DNA of 64,000 nucleotides from Euprymna scolopes. Its lineage: Eukaryota > Mollusca > Cephalopoda > Sepiida > Sepiolidae. Numbering within the stretch: the first letter of the stretch is position 1; every line of letters begins with the position of its first letter. Below, piece by piece: positions 40,501-46,097 of the stretch. The translations under genes and the position numbers were made by a program. The notes under the pieces are model-generated. The model did not search any database. It saw only the letters and a program-made list of their open reading frames with translations, and was not told where the DNA came from. Where the stretch lies: positions 41,561,395-41,625,394 of the forward strand of contig CM044498.1 of NCBI GenBank assembly GCA_024364805.1, in the 5' to 3' direction.

Positions 40501-43500
40501 ATGGGGCGATAATTTGATGGGTCTGTCCTTTCGCCAGAATTCTTGAATACTGGTACAACAGAAGCAGTTTTCCAACAGCTCGGAAAGCAAGCCCATTAGC
40601 CCATTACTCCAGCAGCAGTGGTATGAATGACAATATTCATATTTTGTGCCATGTCCCTAAACGCCTGGTTGCTGAATTCTCTGCCATTGTCAGTGAGAAT
40701 AAATCCAGGGGCACCAAAATAAGTAATCCAATTTTTGAAAATAGTACTAATAATATCGGAGCTCTCTTTACCCGGAATTTTAGCTGCAACACTGTACCTG
40801 GCACCATGATCAATAAGGTGTAATACTTTGTTACCAATAATTTTTTTCATGTCCATGGCAATGCTCTCATTAAATATGTTCCCAGTGAAAACCTCACGAC
40901 AGGTCTGGGTTCAACCCTTTTGTAGCTCATGCAAATTTCACAAGAATTGGGAATTTCCTGAAGTATCTTAATGAATTGCTTGTCTTTCAATCCGGTGCTC
41001 CTGGCTAAGTCACATAGCTTTTTACCGCTAGGGTGACTAAATTGTTTATGAAGTTTGGTGGCGATTTTTATTTTTCTTGCCTATTTTTGTTGGAAATTTC
41101 TTTGGTAAACAAAATATGTTTGAACTTACCTCGGTTTGGTGGAGGTCTTGTTATGGGAATGTGGTAGTGCCCTGAAGAAGTACATTGCAGTGGGATTTTT
41201 TTCCAAACATGGTGACACTGTCGTTCTCGAAATTGAGGCTTATGCTGGCTCTTTTCATTGAGTTTTTGCTCAGTAAAAGCGGTATTTCGGCATCCACCAC
41301 ATCAGTGATAATACTGCCTTTAATACCAGCAATGACACATGGTAAAGTTCCTGTGTGAGTGGATTTAATGGTGTTCCCATCACCAAATTTGCAGCTTTTC
41401 TCTCCACCTCAAACTTTTATTTTTTTGTTTTTCTGGCAGGGTTTCTAGAAAACACTCAAACCATTTTCTTCCACAAACTGTCCCAGACGCATCACTATCC
41501 AAGACAGCGGAGCCGAGCATTTCTCCCAAAAATGTGTTGGTGCCACCATATTCTTCACGCTCATTCATGAGGACGATGTTGGAAACGAGCAAGTGGCCTC
41601 CTTTTTCAGTGTTGTCAATTTTGTCATACGGGCAGTTACGAACCCAATAGTATTTACACGCACACTTGAAAAAAACACCGCTGCTGCTGTCGCTTTCAAC
41701 CTAGTGGTTTGAATTTCTTTTGATGTTGTTGTTGTTGTAGTGTGTTGAATTTTGGTTGCGACCTCATCTGTCAGCACCATGACTGGTGAGACTGGAAGTT
41801 TTATTACCGTGGCGGCGGCGGCGTCAACCACGACTACTCGTGTAGTAGGTTTCTTCAGTTTCATCAGTGGTGAAAATAATGTCAGATTCGGTTTTCACAG
41901 CAATCGGAGGAGTTTTTGGCGAGGAATGAGCTTCAAAGTCATTAAGAATTTTTTAAAATTGTTTTGACATTTCTCCGAGTGTCAGTTCCCGAACGGTGGT
42001 TTTTATTAAGCATTCGTTTTCGGGGGTGAGATCACCACTTTTGAGAGCTCTGAATGCCAGGACCGGCTTGGGCAGAATTATGTTAAATTCTTTCAACTTG
42101 GCAATGTGACGATCAAATTCGATTAGAAAAGTATCTATTCCCATGCCGCTCTTTCTCTGGTGACTTTTGAACACCCCGTACGCCCTAAATGCTGCCTGGT
42201 TTGCGTCTTCTAAAAAGAGGGTGTCCAGCTTTTGATATAATATCTCGATTCTGTTTTCAGCAATTCAAGCAGAGCTTCTCTTGCTATTCCCTCCATGGAC
42301 AAAAGCACGACAGGGGCCCGTTTTCTTTCATCTAAAGTAGTGGCTAGTTCCCATATACGTATTTCTTTCTTCCAGGAATTGTATTTTTCCGTGTTTAACG
42401 TTGGTAGGGGAATGTATTTAGAGGCCATGTTTTTTGTTTTTGTACACTCTGCTACCAACGTAAAAGCAAATAAACACAGACAACTGGAGTAGGGTCGAAG
42501 AGCATTTATTTAACACGTGCGTATTGCTTGCACTATATATTTTGAAAGTTCTTTTTACACCATTTCCGGTAGGGAAGTTAACTCTCTGTTGTGGAGAGTG
42601 TTCAAGGGACACAACTGGGTAAAGTTAACCTTGTTTTGAGTAATGGCTCTTAAACTTGGGGTTGAGAGTTTAGGGTCATATCTACCAGTATCACAGTATG
42701 ATCAGTATTCCTAATTCGACAATGGGCATTTGTAACACAACTCCTTGGTAACTGTGGTCAGAAATAGGTCTAGAAGTGAGGCTTCCTGTCAACCTGGGAG
42801 ATGGGTTAGGAACGTTACTATGTCTGAGGATAGGATATGGAAAAGTTACGTATGATGCTACCAGCTGCATCTGAGGTGGACATTAAAGTCACCAAATACA
42901 TGTACTTGGGTACTAGTATCTAAGAAGAGTCCTGTATCTATGCTGTCAGAGATGTAGTTGATTAAGGTACAGTTCTGGGACGAGGAAAAGGAATTTTAGG
43001 GAAAATAAAAGTAATTAACGCTATGTTTACCAAAACGATCATTAACATTTTTTTTTTTTTTTAAGTTTAAACTATTTCAAACTTGTAGAGGCGACAGTTA
43101 TGCTCCTTCGACTAACCAGAAGCAGGCAGGAGTTATCTCTCCTTAGATTTATAAAATACGAGCACGTGTACCGCACCGCACACCGGTGACTATCTTCAAA
43201 TGCTAAACACTCCTCCAACTCTAAAAAGTTGATAAAAATTATTGCACAGTAAAAACAATTAAATTAAAACAAAGAAATAAAACAAAATGGTGTTAGAAAC
43301 CTACCCATGAGTTTCCAACTCCATTTTGTTTTATTTCTTATTTTGAAGTGAATATCAAGTCTTCAAAGACATTGCGGCCATCTTTTCTTGTTCGCCGGCA
43401 GCCTTTAACATTACTCATTTTTCGAATCGAATAAACATTTTAGATTAAATAAAAACACTAAAAACTTATCCAGTTAGGAAGAAAAGTAACTTATCCTTGC

Positions 43501-43922
43501 CTTTGATAACATTATTTGTTATATATTTGTTTTTGACAACTTTTTCGAATTTATGTGTATAGTAAAATAAACTCTTGTCGTAAATAGTAATATATCCAAA
43601 AATTACGAGAAGTCATTGAGTAGAACAACTATTGTATTTTTAGTAAAAAAAAAAAAAAAAAAAAAAAAAAGTATATTGCTATAGGCTATAAAATAAAGCC
43701 ATCATGATGTAATCTAAATGTTGCGTTTCGAGTTATGTCCCCTGTGTATGAACACTTCATCATTTACTTTATAACATCTAAGAAAAATGCAATTTTACCC
43801 AATTTTCCGTAAAACTTATAACTATACATAACTTTCTGTTCGATGAATTTTCGTAATTTTAAGATGTATTACTATTTTCGACATGACAATTAAGTATGAA
43901 ATATTCTTTTTTCTTAAAACGT

Positions 43923-43958
<36 letters not shown>

Positions 43959-44778
43959 ATTTGCCGACTATTAACAAGCGCCAATGGCGGACCTGAATGA
44001 AAATCATCCTCCCCAAGAACGGCTTTCGGAATAAACACCCGCAAACTCCCATGTTAAGAACGGCTTTTTTTTTTTTTCCAATTTTTTTCAGTGGATTATG
44101 GACTGGACACTAATATAAGGGGGTGGGTGATTTCTCGTTCAGGTCCTCTGCGCCAATTTTCGTTTCACGTTTTCCATTTAAAAACGAAAAACGTCAATAT
44201 AACGCCCCTTTTCGTTTAACTTTTCAAATCAAATGAAAATATTCTTTTTCTTAATTAAAATATTTGATAAGGATGGAAACGTTTACGAAAATGTATTTGA
44301 AGTGAAAAAAAAAAAATGAATGAATTTAAAAAAAATCAAATAAATGTATTTTGTTTTTAGACTATACAAGAAACAGAAAATAGTTGAGAATTAATACGAA
44401 TATTTCAGACATCAAACGCATTTTTGAAAAAGGAAACGTTTCACCCAAGAAAATATTTAAACGTCGATTCATTTAATAATTTGTCTCCTTAGTTTAAGTT
44501 TAAAATAAAAAAAAAAAAATCAATTTTTTTTTAAAGCTTTCTGCTACGAACCATTTTTTTTTTTTACAACATTGTTACGAGTAAGACGTGTGAGTGTTCG
44601 CTATTTTTATCAAACTGAAATAATTCTGAACAATAATGGAATAAATACCTATATGTGGTGATTGGTTCAATATTCCTTGACACGCGGAACTAACAAGGGC
44701 AGGAAAACAATCGTCCGGGACATTGTTTGTACTATTTGCGGCTGTGAGACCATGGAAAACATTAGCAGACACCTCCAT
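11909..44778 (-). CDS. COMMD3: COMMD3, COMM domain-containing protein 3 (complete, seven exons)
   Basis: COMMD3 is a subunit of the Commander complex (COMMD ring plus CCDC22/CCDC93 and retriever), which recycles endosomal membrane cargo. Exons in transcript order: 44778-44649, 31370-31262, 26519-26456, 23110-23076, 17381-17321, 13328-13272 and 12028-11909. All borders are GT/AG and all codon phases agree, giving 191 residues (human 195). Landmarks: start MEVSANVFHGL (human MELSESVQKGF); SLLEECSFSKDRIKTF (YLEDCKFDRERIELF); ETLPHVLGVKWRLDYYIK (SLPHITDVSWRLEYQIK); the COMM-domain end LNFSCTLEQLQMLVGKLRDA; last residues KCVERFSQI. The COMM domain occupies about residues 120-191. The gene spans 32.9 kb, nearly all intron and transposon; intron 1 alone is 13.3 kb. 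Splicing is predicted, not shown. Confidence 0.93.
12503..12987. mobile_element. Foldback element in COMMD3 intron 6
   Basis: Long inverted repeat: the left arm begins TTTGAATAAAATAAAATATG and the right arm ends with its near complement TATTTTATTTTATTCAAA. Similarity continues inward for about 200 bp (shared AAGTGCGCTTGAAAGCCAAA region; AACACACTGAAGATGGAGTA and complement). Two overlapping ORFs on opposite strands mirror this palindrome and are not genes. No transposase is readable; family unknown. Confidence 0.75.
13272..13328 (-). CDS. COMMD3: COMMD3 exon 6
   Basis: 57 nt, phase 0, acceptor TTCTTATGCAG and donor GTAAGAC. It encodes SNQLEKTHQPVYLLSLLTE, matching TNQLHRMYRPAYLVTLSVQ of human COMMD3. 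Confidence 0.92.
14275..14475 (+). repeat. Interspersed repeat copy (AAGTTGTCAA...GATAAGTTAC family)
   Basis: Shares AAGTTGTCAA, AACAAATAAATGTTA and CAAAGGCAAGATAAGTTAC with copies at 27100-27420 (plus), 29870-30190 (minus) and 43440-43580 (minus). Function and class unknown. Confidence 0.65.
14952..15392 (-). repeat. ACTAGC-type composite repeat, single copy
   Basis: On the minus strand it starts ACTAGCAATCGGTGCCCGGC and ends in a GT/CA-rich GTGTCTGTGTGTGTCTGTGC (plus-strand spelling) beside (TA)n. The same GC-rich start motif opens the three tandem units at 18236-20201. Confidence 0.6.
16848..17258. mobile_element. Palindromic repeat with tRNA-like core, copy 1
   Basis: Left arm from TTTTTGAGATAAGGATTGAT; right arm inverted, ending near CGAATAATATAAGG. 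The centre, read on the minus strand (about 17200-17070), has a TAGTGGATAAAATACTTAGT box and AAGGTTCAATCCTCA, resembling tRNA A and B boxes. Close relatives lie at 30266-30824, 57780-57960 and 61835-61990. It ends about 60 bp from COMMD3 exon 5. Confidence 0.65.
17321..17381 (-). CDS. COMMD3: COMMD3 exon 5
   Basis: 61 nt: one base completing an Asn codon and 20 codons, THETLPHVLGVKWRLDYYIK, equivalent to GRSLPHITDVSWRLEYQIK of human COMMD3. Acceptor TTTTTTCAG, donor GTAATC. This is the junction into the COMM domain. Confidence 0.94.
17540..17800 (+). repeat. Interspersed repeat, relative at 51.6-51.9 kb
   Basis: Shares ACTAACACAAGAA, GTTCTG..TTGCA.ACATCT and CCAGATTTAA.CTTCCTC with 51640-51920 in the same orientation. 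The parent element is unknown. Confidence 0.5.
19113..19192 (-). other. tRNA-like segment of repeat unit 2
   Basis: On the minus strand CCTCTTAGCTCAGTTGATTA matches a tRNA D-arm/A box, and GGTTGTAAGTTCAAATC a T-arm/B box, at tRNA-like spacing. Acceptor pairing is poor, so this is a SINE-type head, not a functional tRNA gene. Confidence 0.6.
19595..19683 (-). other. tRNA-like segment of repeat unit 3
   Basis: On the minus strand GTCGCCGTGGCTCAATGGGT (A box) and GGTTACGGGTTCGATTCTCA (B box), separated by a segment with a T run. tRNA-derived, not a tRNA gene. Confidence 0.65.
20440..21180 (+). pseudogene. Mariner-like transposase relic
   Basis: Decayed DDE transposase. MIPFLFDEKQFSF resembles the block around the first catalytic Asp (SDEK); MLMVFGVVSNESHIMPPHIF resembles the conserved VMVFGVVSSEGHVMPP block; HNTKDSL and CSQFRTYIEAVIEAEGGYIE form the C-terminus before TAG. 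These lie in different frames, with the central catalytic part missing. The 3' UTR (CAAGTTACCTGAATTGATTT) is shared with the fragment at 56669-56866, which keeps the terminal repeat. Confidence 0.75.
21181..22475. other. COMMD3 intron 4 segment, unassigned
   Basis: Low-complexity AT-rich sequence with one plus-strand ORF of 98 codons (21829-22125) that I cannot assign. A CTGATGAG...TTTTGAAA stretch lies at 22359-22384. Confidence 0.4.
22476..22546. repeat. (CT)n-(TA)n microsatellite
   Basis: CTCTCT run followed by an uninterrupted TA run of about 54 bp. Confidence 0.9.
23076..23110 (-). CDS. COMMD3: COMMD3 exon 4 (35-nt micro-exon)
   Basis: Only 35 nt, acceptor TTTCAG and donor GTAAGT. It encodes KNKAFLQTLLA plus two bases that form Asn with exon 5, matching NNKNSLEILLGS of human COMMD3. 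The phase fits exons 3 and 5 exactly, supporting this short exon. Confidence 0.9.
23290..24150 (+). pseudogene. LINE reverse-transcriptase relic
   Basis: Degraded RT and C-terminus: a YxDD-like INIYAEDNTLYS, then SVVNWDTK and LVSFNPVKIQLISFNNR; further on FVEPCMEYSRHIFGW and CFFPKATGLCSLL..CFLPA. The pieces are in several frames with stops. The order follows the LINE at 39.1-40.6 kb. The 180-codon ORF over it is only partly in frame. Confidence 0.7.
25040..25866 (+). mobile_element. LINE 3' half with open C-terminal ORF and poly(A)
   Basis: An uninterrupted 217-codon frame (25068-25721) covers the end of the RT thumb and the C-terminal region of a Jockey-like non-LTR retrotransposon: KLLGLTITPDLKWNTYIKS, YLYKSQVCPRMEYCCHIWAG, LQPLSHRRDVASLSLMYRYF, FFLRTARLWSCLP, VVFKSNVNKFLMS. 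The catalytic YADD segment is missing, so it is 5'-truncated and not autonomous. The 3' UTR contains GAGTGGCCTCTGGGCCTTGA and ends in A24 (25842-25865). The open frame suggests a fairly young insertion, antisense to COMMD3 in intron 3. Confidence 0.88.
26456..26519 (-). CDS. COMMD3: COMMD3 exon 3
   Basis: 64 nt: one base, then 21 codons, SLLEECSFSKDRIKTFVGVFN, matching STYLEDCKFDRERIELFCTEYQN of human COMMD3. Acceptor TTTTCTATAG, donor GTAAGTAG. Confidence 0.93.
26802..26995 (-). mobile_element. LINE 3'-end fragment
   Basis: Begins with a T run (poly(A) on the minus strand). GCAAGATGTTTGTTCACAT and GAATTCCAAAAAGCAG are shared with the LINE tails at 31.4 and 39.1 kb. Short and 5'-truncated. 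Confidence 0.65.
27100..27420 (+). repeat. Interspersed repeat, left member of an inverted pair
   Basis: About 300 bp matching, as reverse complement, 29870-30190. Shared landmarks: AATGTTGATATA, TATATCAAATGGAATTTG, CTATAGACAACAAACC, AAATGTTACCAAAG and AAGATAAGTTACTCTTCTAC. Related to 14275-14475 and 43440-43580. Confidence 0.75.
27421..28829. other. COMMD3 intron 2, unassigned
   Basis: AT-rich DNA with several T runs and ORFs of about 60 codons I cannot place. The stretch 28490-28830 has more balanced base composition and may be part of another retroelement; I could not identify it. Confidence 0.35.
28830..29658. mobile_element. LINE copy with inverted 5' segment (twin-priming structure)
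   Basis: 28830-29030 reads on the minus strand as the endonuclease-RT linker of the LINE (IELQKIGTHNFWKIYNSV). From about 29035 the plus strand reads the RT C-terminal part: FFKLLGLTFIGNMNWSKYIE, VKAAAKKVGSFYHARKL, LQPLSHHRNVVCLCLFYKYF, then frame-shifted FFPRTARLWNS. It ends GGGGGTGAACGCAAGAATAA with a short A/T tract. The opposed halves match the 5' inversion left by twin priming. It is decayed, with a deletion over the CMEYCC block. Confidence 0.75.
29870..30190 (-). repeat. Interspersed repeat, right member of inverted pair
   Basis: Reverse complement of 27100-27420 over about 300 bp with scattered changes. Together they could fold into a stem with a 2.5-kb loop in COMMD3 intron 2. Confidence 0.75.
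30266..30824. mobile_element. Palindromic repeat with tRNA-like core, copy 2, 12-bp target duplication
   Basis: Flanked by the 12-bp direct repeat ACAAACTTTTTG (30254-30265 and 30825-30836). The left arm (GAGATGAGGATTGATTATTT, GATTCTTCAGACTACTGTTC) and right arm are inverted copies over about 250 bp. The centre (about 30525-30605) on the plus strand has GTGGCATAGTGGATAAAGTA and GAAGGTTCAATCTTCATCA, like tRNA A and B boxes. A 12-bp duplication suggests LINE-mediated insertion. No poly(A) is evident. Confidence 0.75.
31262..31370 (-). CDS. COMMD3: COMMD3 exon 2
   Basis: 109 nt. Two bases complete the Asp codon begun in exon 1, then 35 codons, PRLRKLDQDILKETLASFAL through EAVKNDTDVQSL, then two bases of an Ile codon. 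This matches the helical N-terminal domain of COMMD3 (human HPDLKHIDPVVLKHCHAAAA). Acceptor TTCTTTTAAG, donor GTAAGTC. Confidence 0.93.
31425..32190 (-). pseudogene. LINE 3' half, degraded
   Basis: The minus strand shows the RT C-terminal blocks seen in the 39.2-40.4 kb copy, including NMNWNEYIEDIANIAAKK, and the tail GCAAGATGTTTGTTCACATT (plus strand). It starts at a T run (poly(A)). Several frames are broken; it is 5'-truncated near 32190. Confidence 0.7.
32191..34980. other. COMMD3 intron 1, unassigned
   Basis: 32338-32523 is G+C-richer and may be part of a retroelement. At 32700 an ACTAGCAGAACCTGTTAACC motif resembles the start of the ACTAGC repeats, without a clear end. ORFs at 33648-33908 (both strands) and 34412-34615 have no recognisable homology. 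Confidence 0.35.
34990..36491 (-). pseudogene. LINE (RT part), host of the Copia insertion, distal piece
   Basis: The minus strand carries degraded RT sequence colinear with the intact stretch at 39.9-40.5 kb, and upstream of it the endonuclease-RT linker (TNRQKYIEARINHMSKIAAA, IELQKLET). It stops before the C-terminal part, so its 3' end is missing, unusual for a LINE. The 5' endonuclease piece continues at 42628-43005 beyond the Copia element. Confidence 0.75.
36413..36491. repeat. 79-bp direct repeat, left of Copia
   Basis: ACCTTGTTTTGAGTAATGGC through ATCACAGTATGATCAGT recurs at 42628-42706 with a single mismatch. It is LINE-derived and lies immediately outside both Copia LTRs. Confidence 0.95.
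36491..36662 (-). repeat. Copia 3' LTR
   Basis: 172 bp, TG...CA ends on the plus strand (TGTAAAAGCA to AAAGTTAACA). About ten differences from the other LTR, mostly transitions. Confidence 0.9.
36662..36676 (-). other. Copia polypurine tract
   Basis: Minus-strand CGGGGGGAAATATTG directly abuts the 3' LTR, the position expected for plus-strand priming. Confidence 0.75.
39097..40592 (-). mobile_element. LINE (RT to 3' end) inserted in Copia integrase
   Basis: An uninterrupted 383-codon frame (40361-39210) reads the palm and C-terminal part of a Jockey-like reverse transcriptase: ALDISKAFDRVWHEGLLSKI, GVPQGSILGPLLFLIFINDL, catalytic YADDTTLYG, KLLGLTFTGNMSWNNYIEGI, PCMEYCCHIWAGAS, FFPRTARLWNSIPG, FKCNVNRHL. 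Upstream, another 0.2 kb encodes the earlier RT block. It is 5'-truncated near 40592 and has no endonuclease. It ends in poly(A) interrupted by T/A (39097-39130 on plus). The open frame makes it the best-preserved LINE here and younger than the Copia it entered. Confidence 0.9.
42447..42457 (-). other. Copia primer-binding site (tRNA-iMet)
   Basis: Minus-strand TGGTAGCAGAG, complementary to the 3' end of metazoan initiator tRNA-Met (CTCTGCTACCA), one or two bases inside the 5' LTR. Confidence 0.8.
42459..42629 (-). repeat. Copia 5' LTR
   Basis: About 171 bp, matching 36491-36662 at about 94%. Confidence 0.88.
42628..42706. repeat. 79-bp direct repeat, right of Copia
   Basis: Second copy of 36413-36491, one mismatch (G for T). 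Confidence 0.95.
42628..43005 (-). pseudogene. LINE endonuclease part, proximal piece
   Basis: The minus strand reads apurinic-endonuclease signatures: VFGDFNVHLRCSW, then EASLLDLFLTT and a CPLSN...DHTVILVDM block. It continues into the linker and RT at 36491-34990 on the other side of the Copia element. Confidence 0.7.
43274..43338. repeat. Short inverted repeat (28-bp arms)
   Basis: AGAAATAAAACAAAATGG arm and its complement CCATTTTGTTTTATTTCT, extending to 28 bp with two or three mismatches around a short centre. It lies in COMMD3 intron 1. Confidence 0.7.
43440..43580 (-). repeat. Interspersed repeat copy (AAGTTGTCAA...GATAAGTTAC family)
   Basis: Reverse complement of the core of 14275-14475 (CCAGTTAGGAAGAAAAGTAACTTATC... 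and AACAAATATATAACAAATAA complement). Confidence 0.6.
44649..44778 (-). CDS. COMMD3: COMMD3 exon 1 with start codon
   Basis: ATG at 44778, chosen because MEVSANVFHGLTAANS aligns with MELSESVQKGFQMLAD of human COMMD3 and the upstream in-frame codons look like 5' UTR (Arg/Lys-rich). It has 43 codons to PHI plus one G before the donor GTATTT; with exon 2 this makes an Asp codon. Confidence 0.85.
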
Positions 44779-45120
44779 CTTTACTTTCCTTTCTGATTTT
44801 CTTCCCAAATTTCACTGAAGAGTTCCAATCATCCATTTACAACAGAAAAAACCCCAAAGAATACATTATGCGTTTATGGTTCCGCGCTATTTTATAAAAA
44901 TAGTATTTTCAAGTTAAATTCAAGTTTTATGATATCTTTTTTATTATTAAATTGTTATATAAAACTACAAAATAGTCACAAAAGGCACACCTCCTCTTTT
45001 TCCCATGTTAAGAATGGCTATTTAAATAATAACATTATTATTTCGGTACGGTACAATAAATGCATAAGTACCGAATCTGCGAAAGAAAAGAGAAATAAGG
45101 AGTTAATCCTATTTTAGTCA
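44779..45120. promoter_or_regulatory. Probable COMMD3 5' UTR and promoter region
   Basis: Sequence directly upstream of the COMMD3 start; no TEs recognised in the first 340 bp. There is no obvious TATA box at canonical distance or CpG-rich stretch. Promoter status is inferred from position only. Confidence 0.4.
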
Positions 45121-45124
45121 CGTA

Positions 45125-45420
45125 CATATTATTTTCCTATCAATGCTGGTGTTCCTCAGGGCTCTATTTTGGCTTCAACACTATTTTTTCTTGATATAAA
45201 TGGGATCCCAGAGAATATTATTCGGAAAATTAACATTTGTGCTGATGACACTACCTTCTATTTTGATATTGTTTCTCACCTATCTTTCTCGGATCAGATG
45301 ATCTAGAAGTTGATTTGGGTTCTATTATGAATTGGAGTAAGAAATGGCTTGTTTTGTTTAATCCTGCTTAGACCCAACTATTGTCCTTCAATTGCAGGCG
45401 TATCCCATATTACCTCCTGA
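45125..45420 (+). pseudogene. LINE RT fragment
   Basis: NAGVPQGSILASTLFFLDIN, the catalytic-like CADDTTFYFD and IMNWSKKWLVLFNPA are RT palm blocks of the same LINE clade. Stops and frameshifts are present; both ends are truncated. Confidence 0.75.
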
Positions 45421-45479
45421 TATTCTTATTCTAACTATGGCAAAAGCAATAGCTTCATAGAGAGACATGTGAGACATAT

Positions 45480-45870
45480 TAAAACAACAATAAATAAATG
45501 CAAAAAAAGGAGAACTGACATCTAGCTTGCTCTGCTACAGATTAGAGCCATACCAATAGACAGCAAACCACCATTACCAGATGCAATATTTTTGGAAAAC
45601 TCTATACCAACCATCTCACCCAGCCGATCAGAACTAGAAAAGAAAAACTGTGAATCGATACATGAGAGATCAGCAAACATAAAAACCCATCACACCATTA
45701 TCGTGAAACCATGAAATTACCATCATTATTCCCAGATCAGTGTGTATGGGTACTAAATAAACTTGACAATACATAGCATCCTAGAACCATTGTCAAGAAT
45801 AACAAAGGACCTAGAAGCTACAGAAGTAGAGTTGCCCAATAGAATGCAATCGCACCCATTTGTGCACCAT
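45480..45870 (+). mobile_element. Mag-like Ty3/Gypsy element, integrase C-terminal part (host of nested insertion)
   Basis: Plus-strand ALLQIRAIPIDSKPPLPDAI matches the ALLQIR.TPID block near the C-terminus of Mag-type Gypsy integrases, followed by degraded C-terminal sequence. The 3' remainder and LTR lie at 50627-51082, after the insertion of a second Gypsy element. Old and broken. Confidence 0.65.
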
Positions 45871-46097
45871 TGTTATAATTTTCTTATAACTTTCTTATTA
45901 AAGTGACTTTCTCTTTATTTGCATATCTCCTCTCATGTGATCTTGCTGTTTGCTTTTTCTTTATTTTCTTATTTGAATACTTTCTTATTTTTATTTTATT
46001 AACATACATTCCTAGCCACTTGCCGCATTTGTCATAAATTTCAGTTGAATAAAGACTTGAAAAAAAAAGGTCTTTCTGCTTGCTTCTTCATCACATT
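45871..46097 (+). repeat. 5' LTR of CsRn1-like element
   Basis: Starts TGTTATAATTTTCTTATAAC; about 227 bp, homologous to 50395-50626. The right edge is uncertain by a few bases. Confidence 0.8.

Larger units (their letters stand above)
36491..42629 (-). mobile_element. Ty1/Copia LTR retrotransposon, broken, with nested LINE
   Basis: Parts in Copia order on the minus strand: 5' LTR (42459-42629), initiator-Met tRNA primer site, gag region (about 42458-41950), protease region (about 41590-41380), integrase (about 41090-40596 and 39083 onward), reverse transcriptase and RNase H (to 36733), polypurine tract, 3' LTR (36491-36662). Recognisable blocks include FGAPGFILTDNGREFSN (integrase), FKARLVA (RT) and AYSDASFANLTDGGSQGGYI (RNase H). 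A LINE of about 1.5 kb splits the integrase. The internal region has several breaks. The LTRs differ at about 6% of sites, so the copy is moderately old. It is antisense to nothing: it lies in the same orientation as COMMD3, within intron 1. Confidence 0.9.

Noticed and set aside
41565-41864. 99-codon Thr/Ala-rich minus-strand ORF
   Set aside because: Lies between the gag and protease regions of the broken Copia and looks like an off-frame reading of that element, not a host gene.
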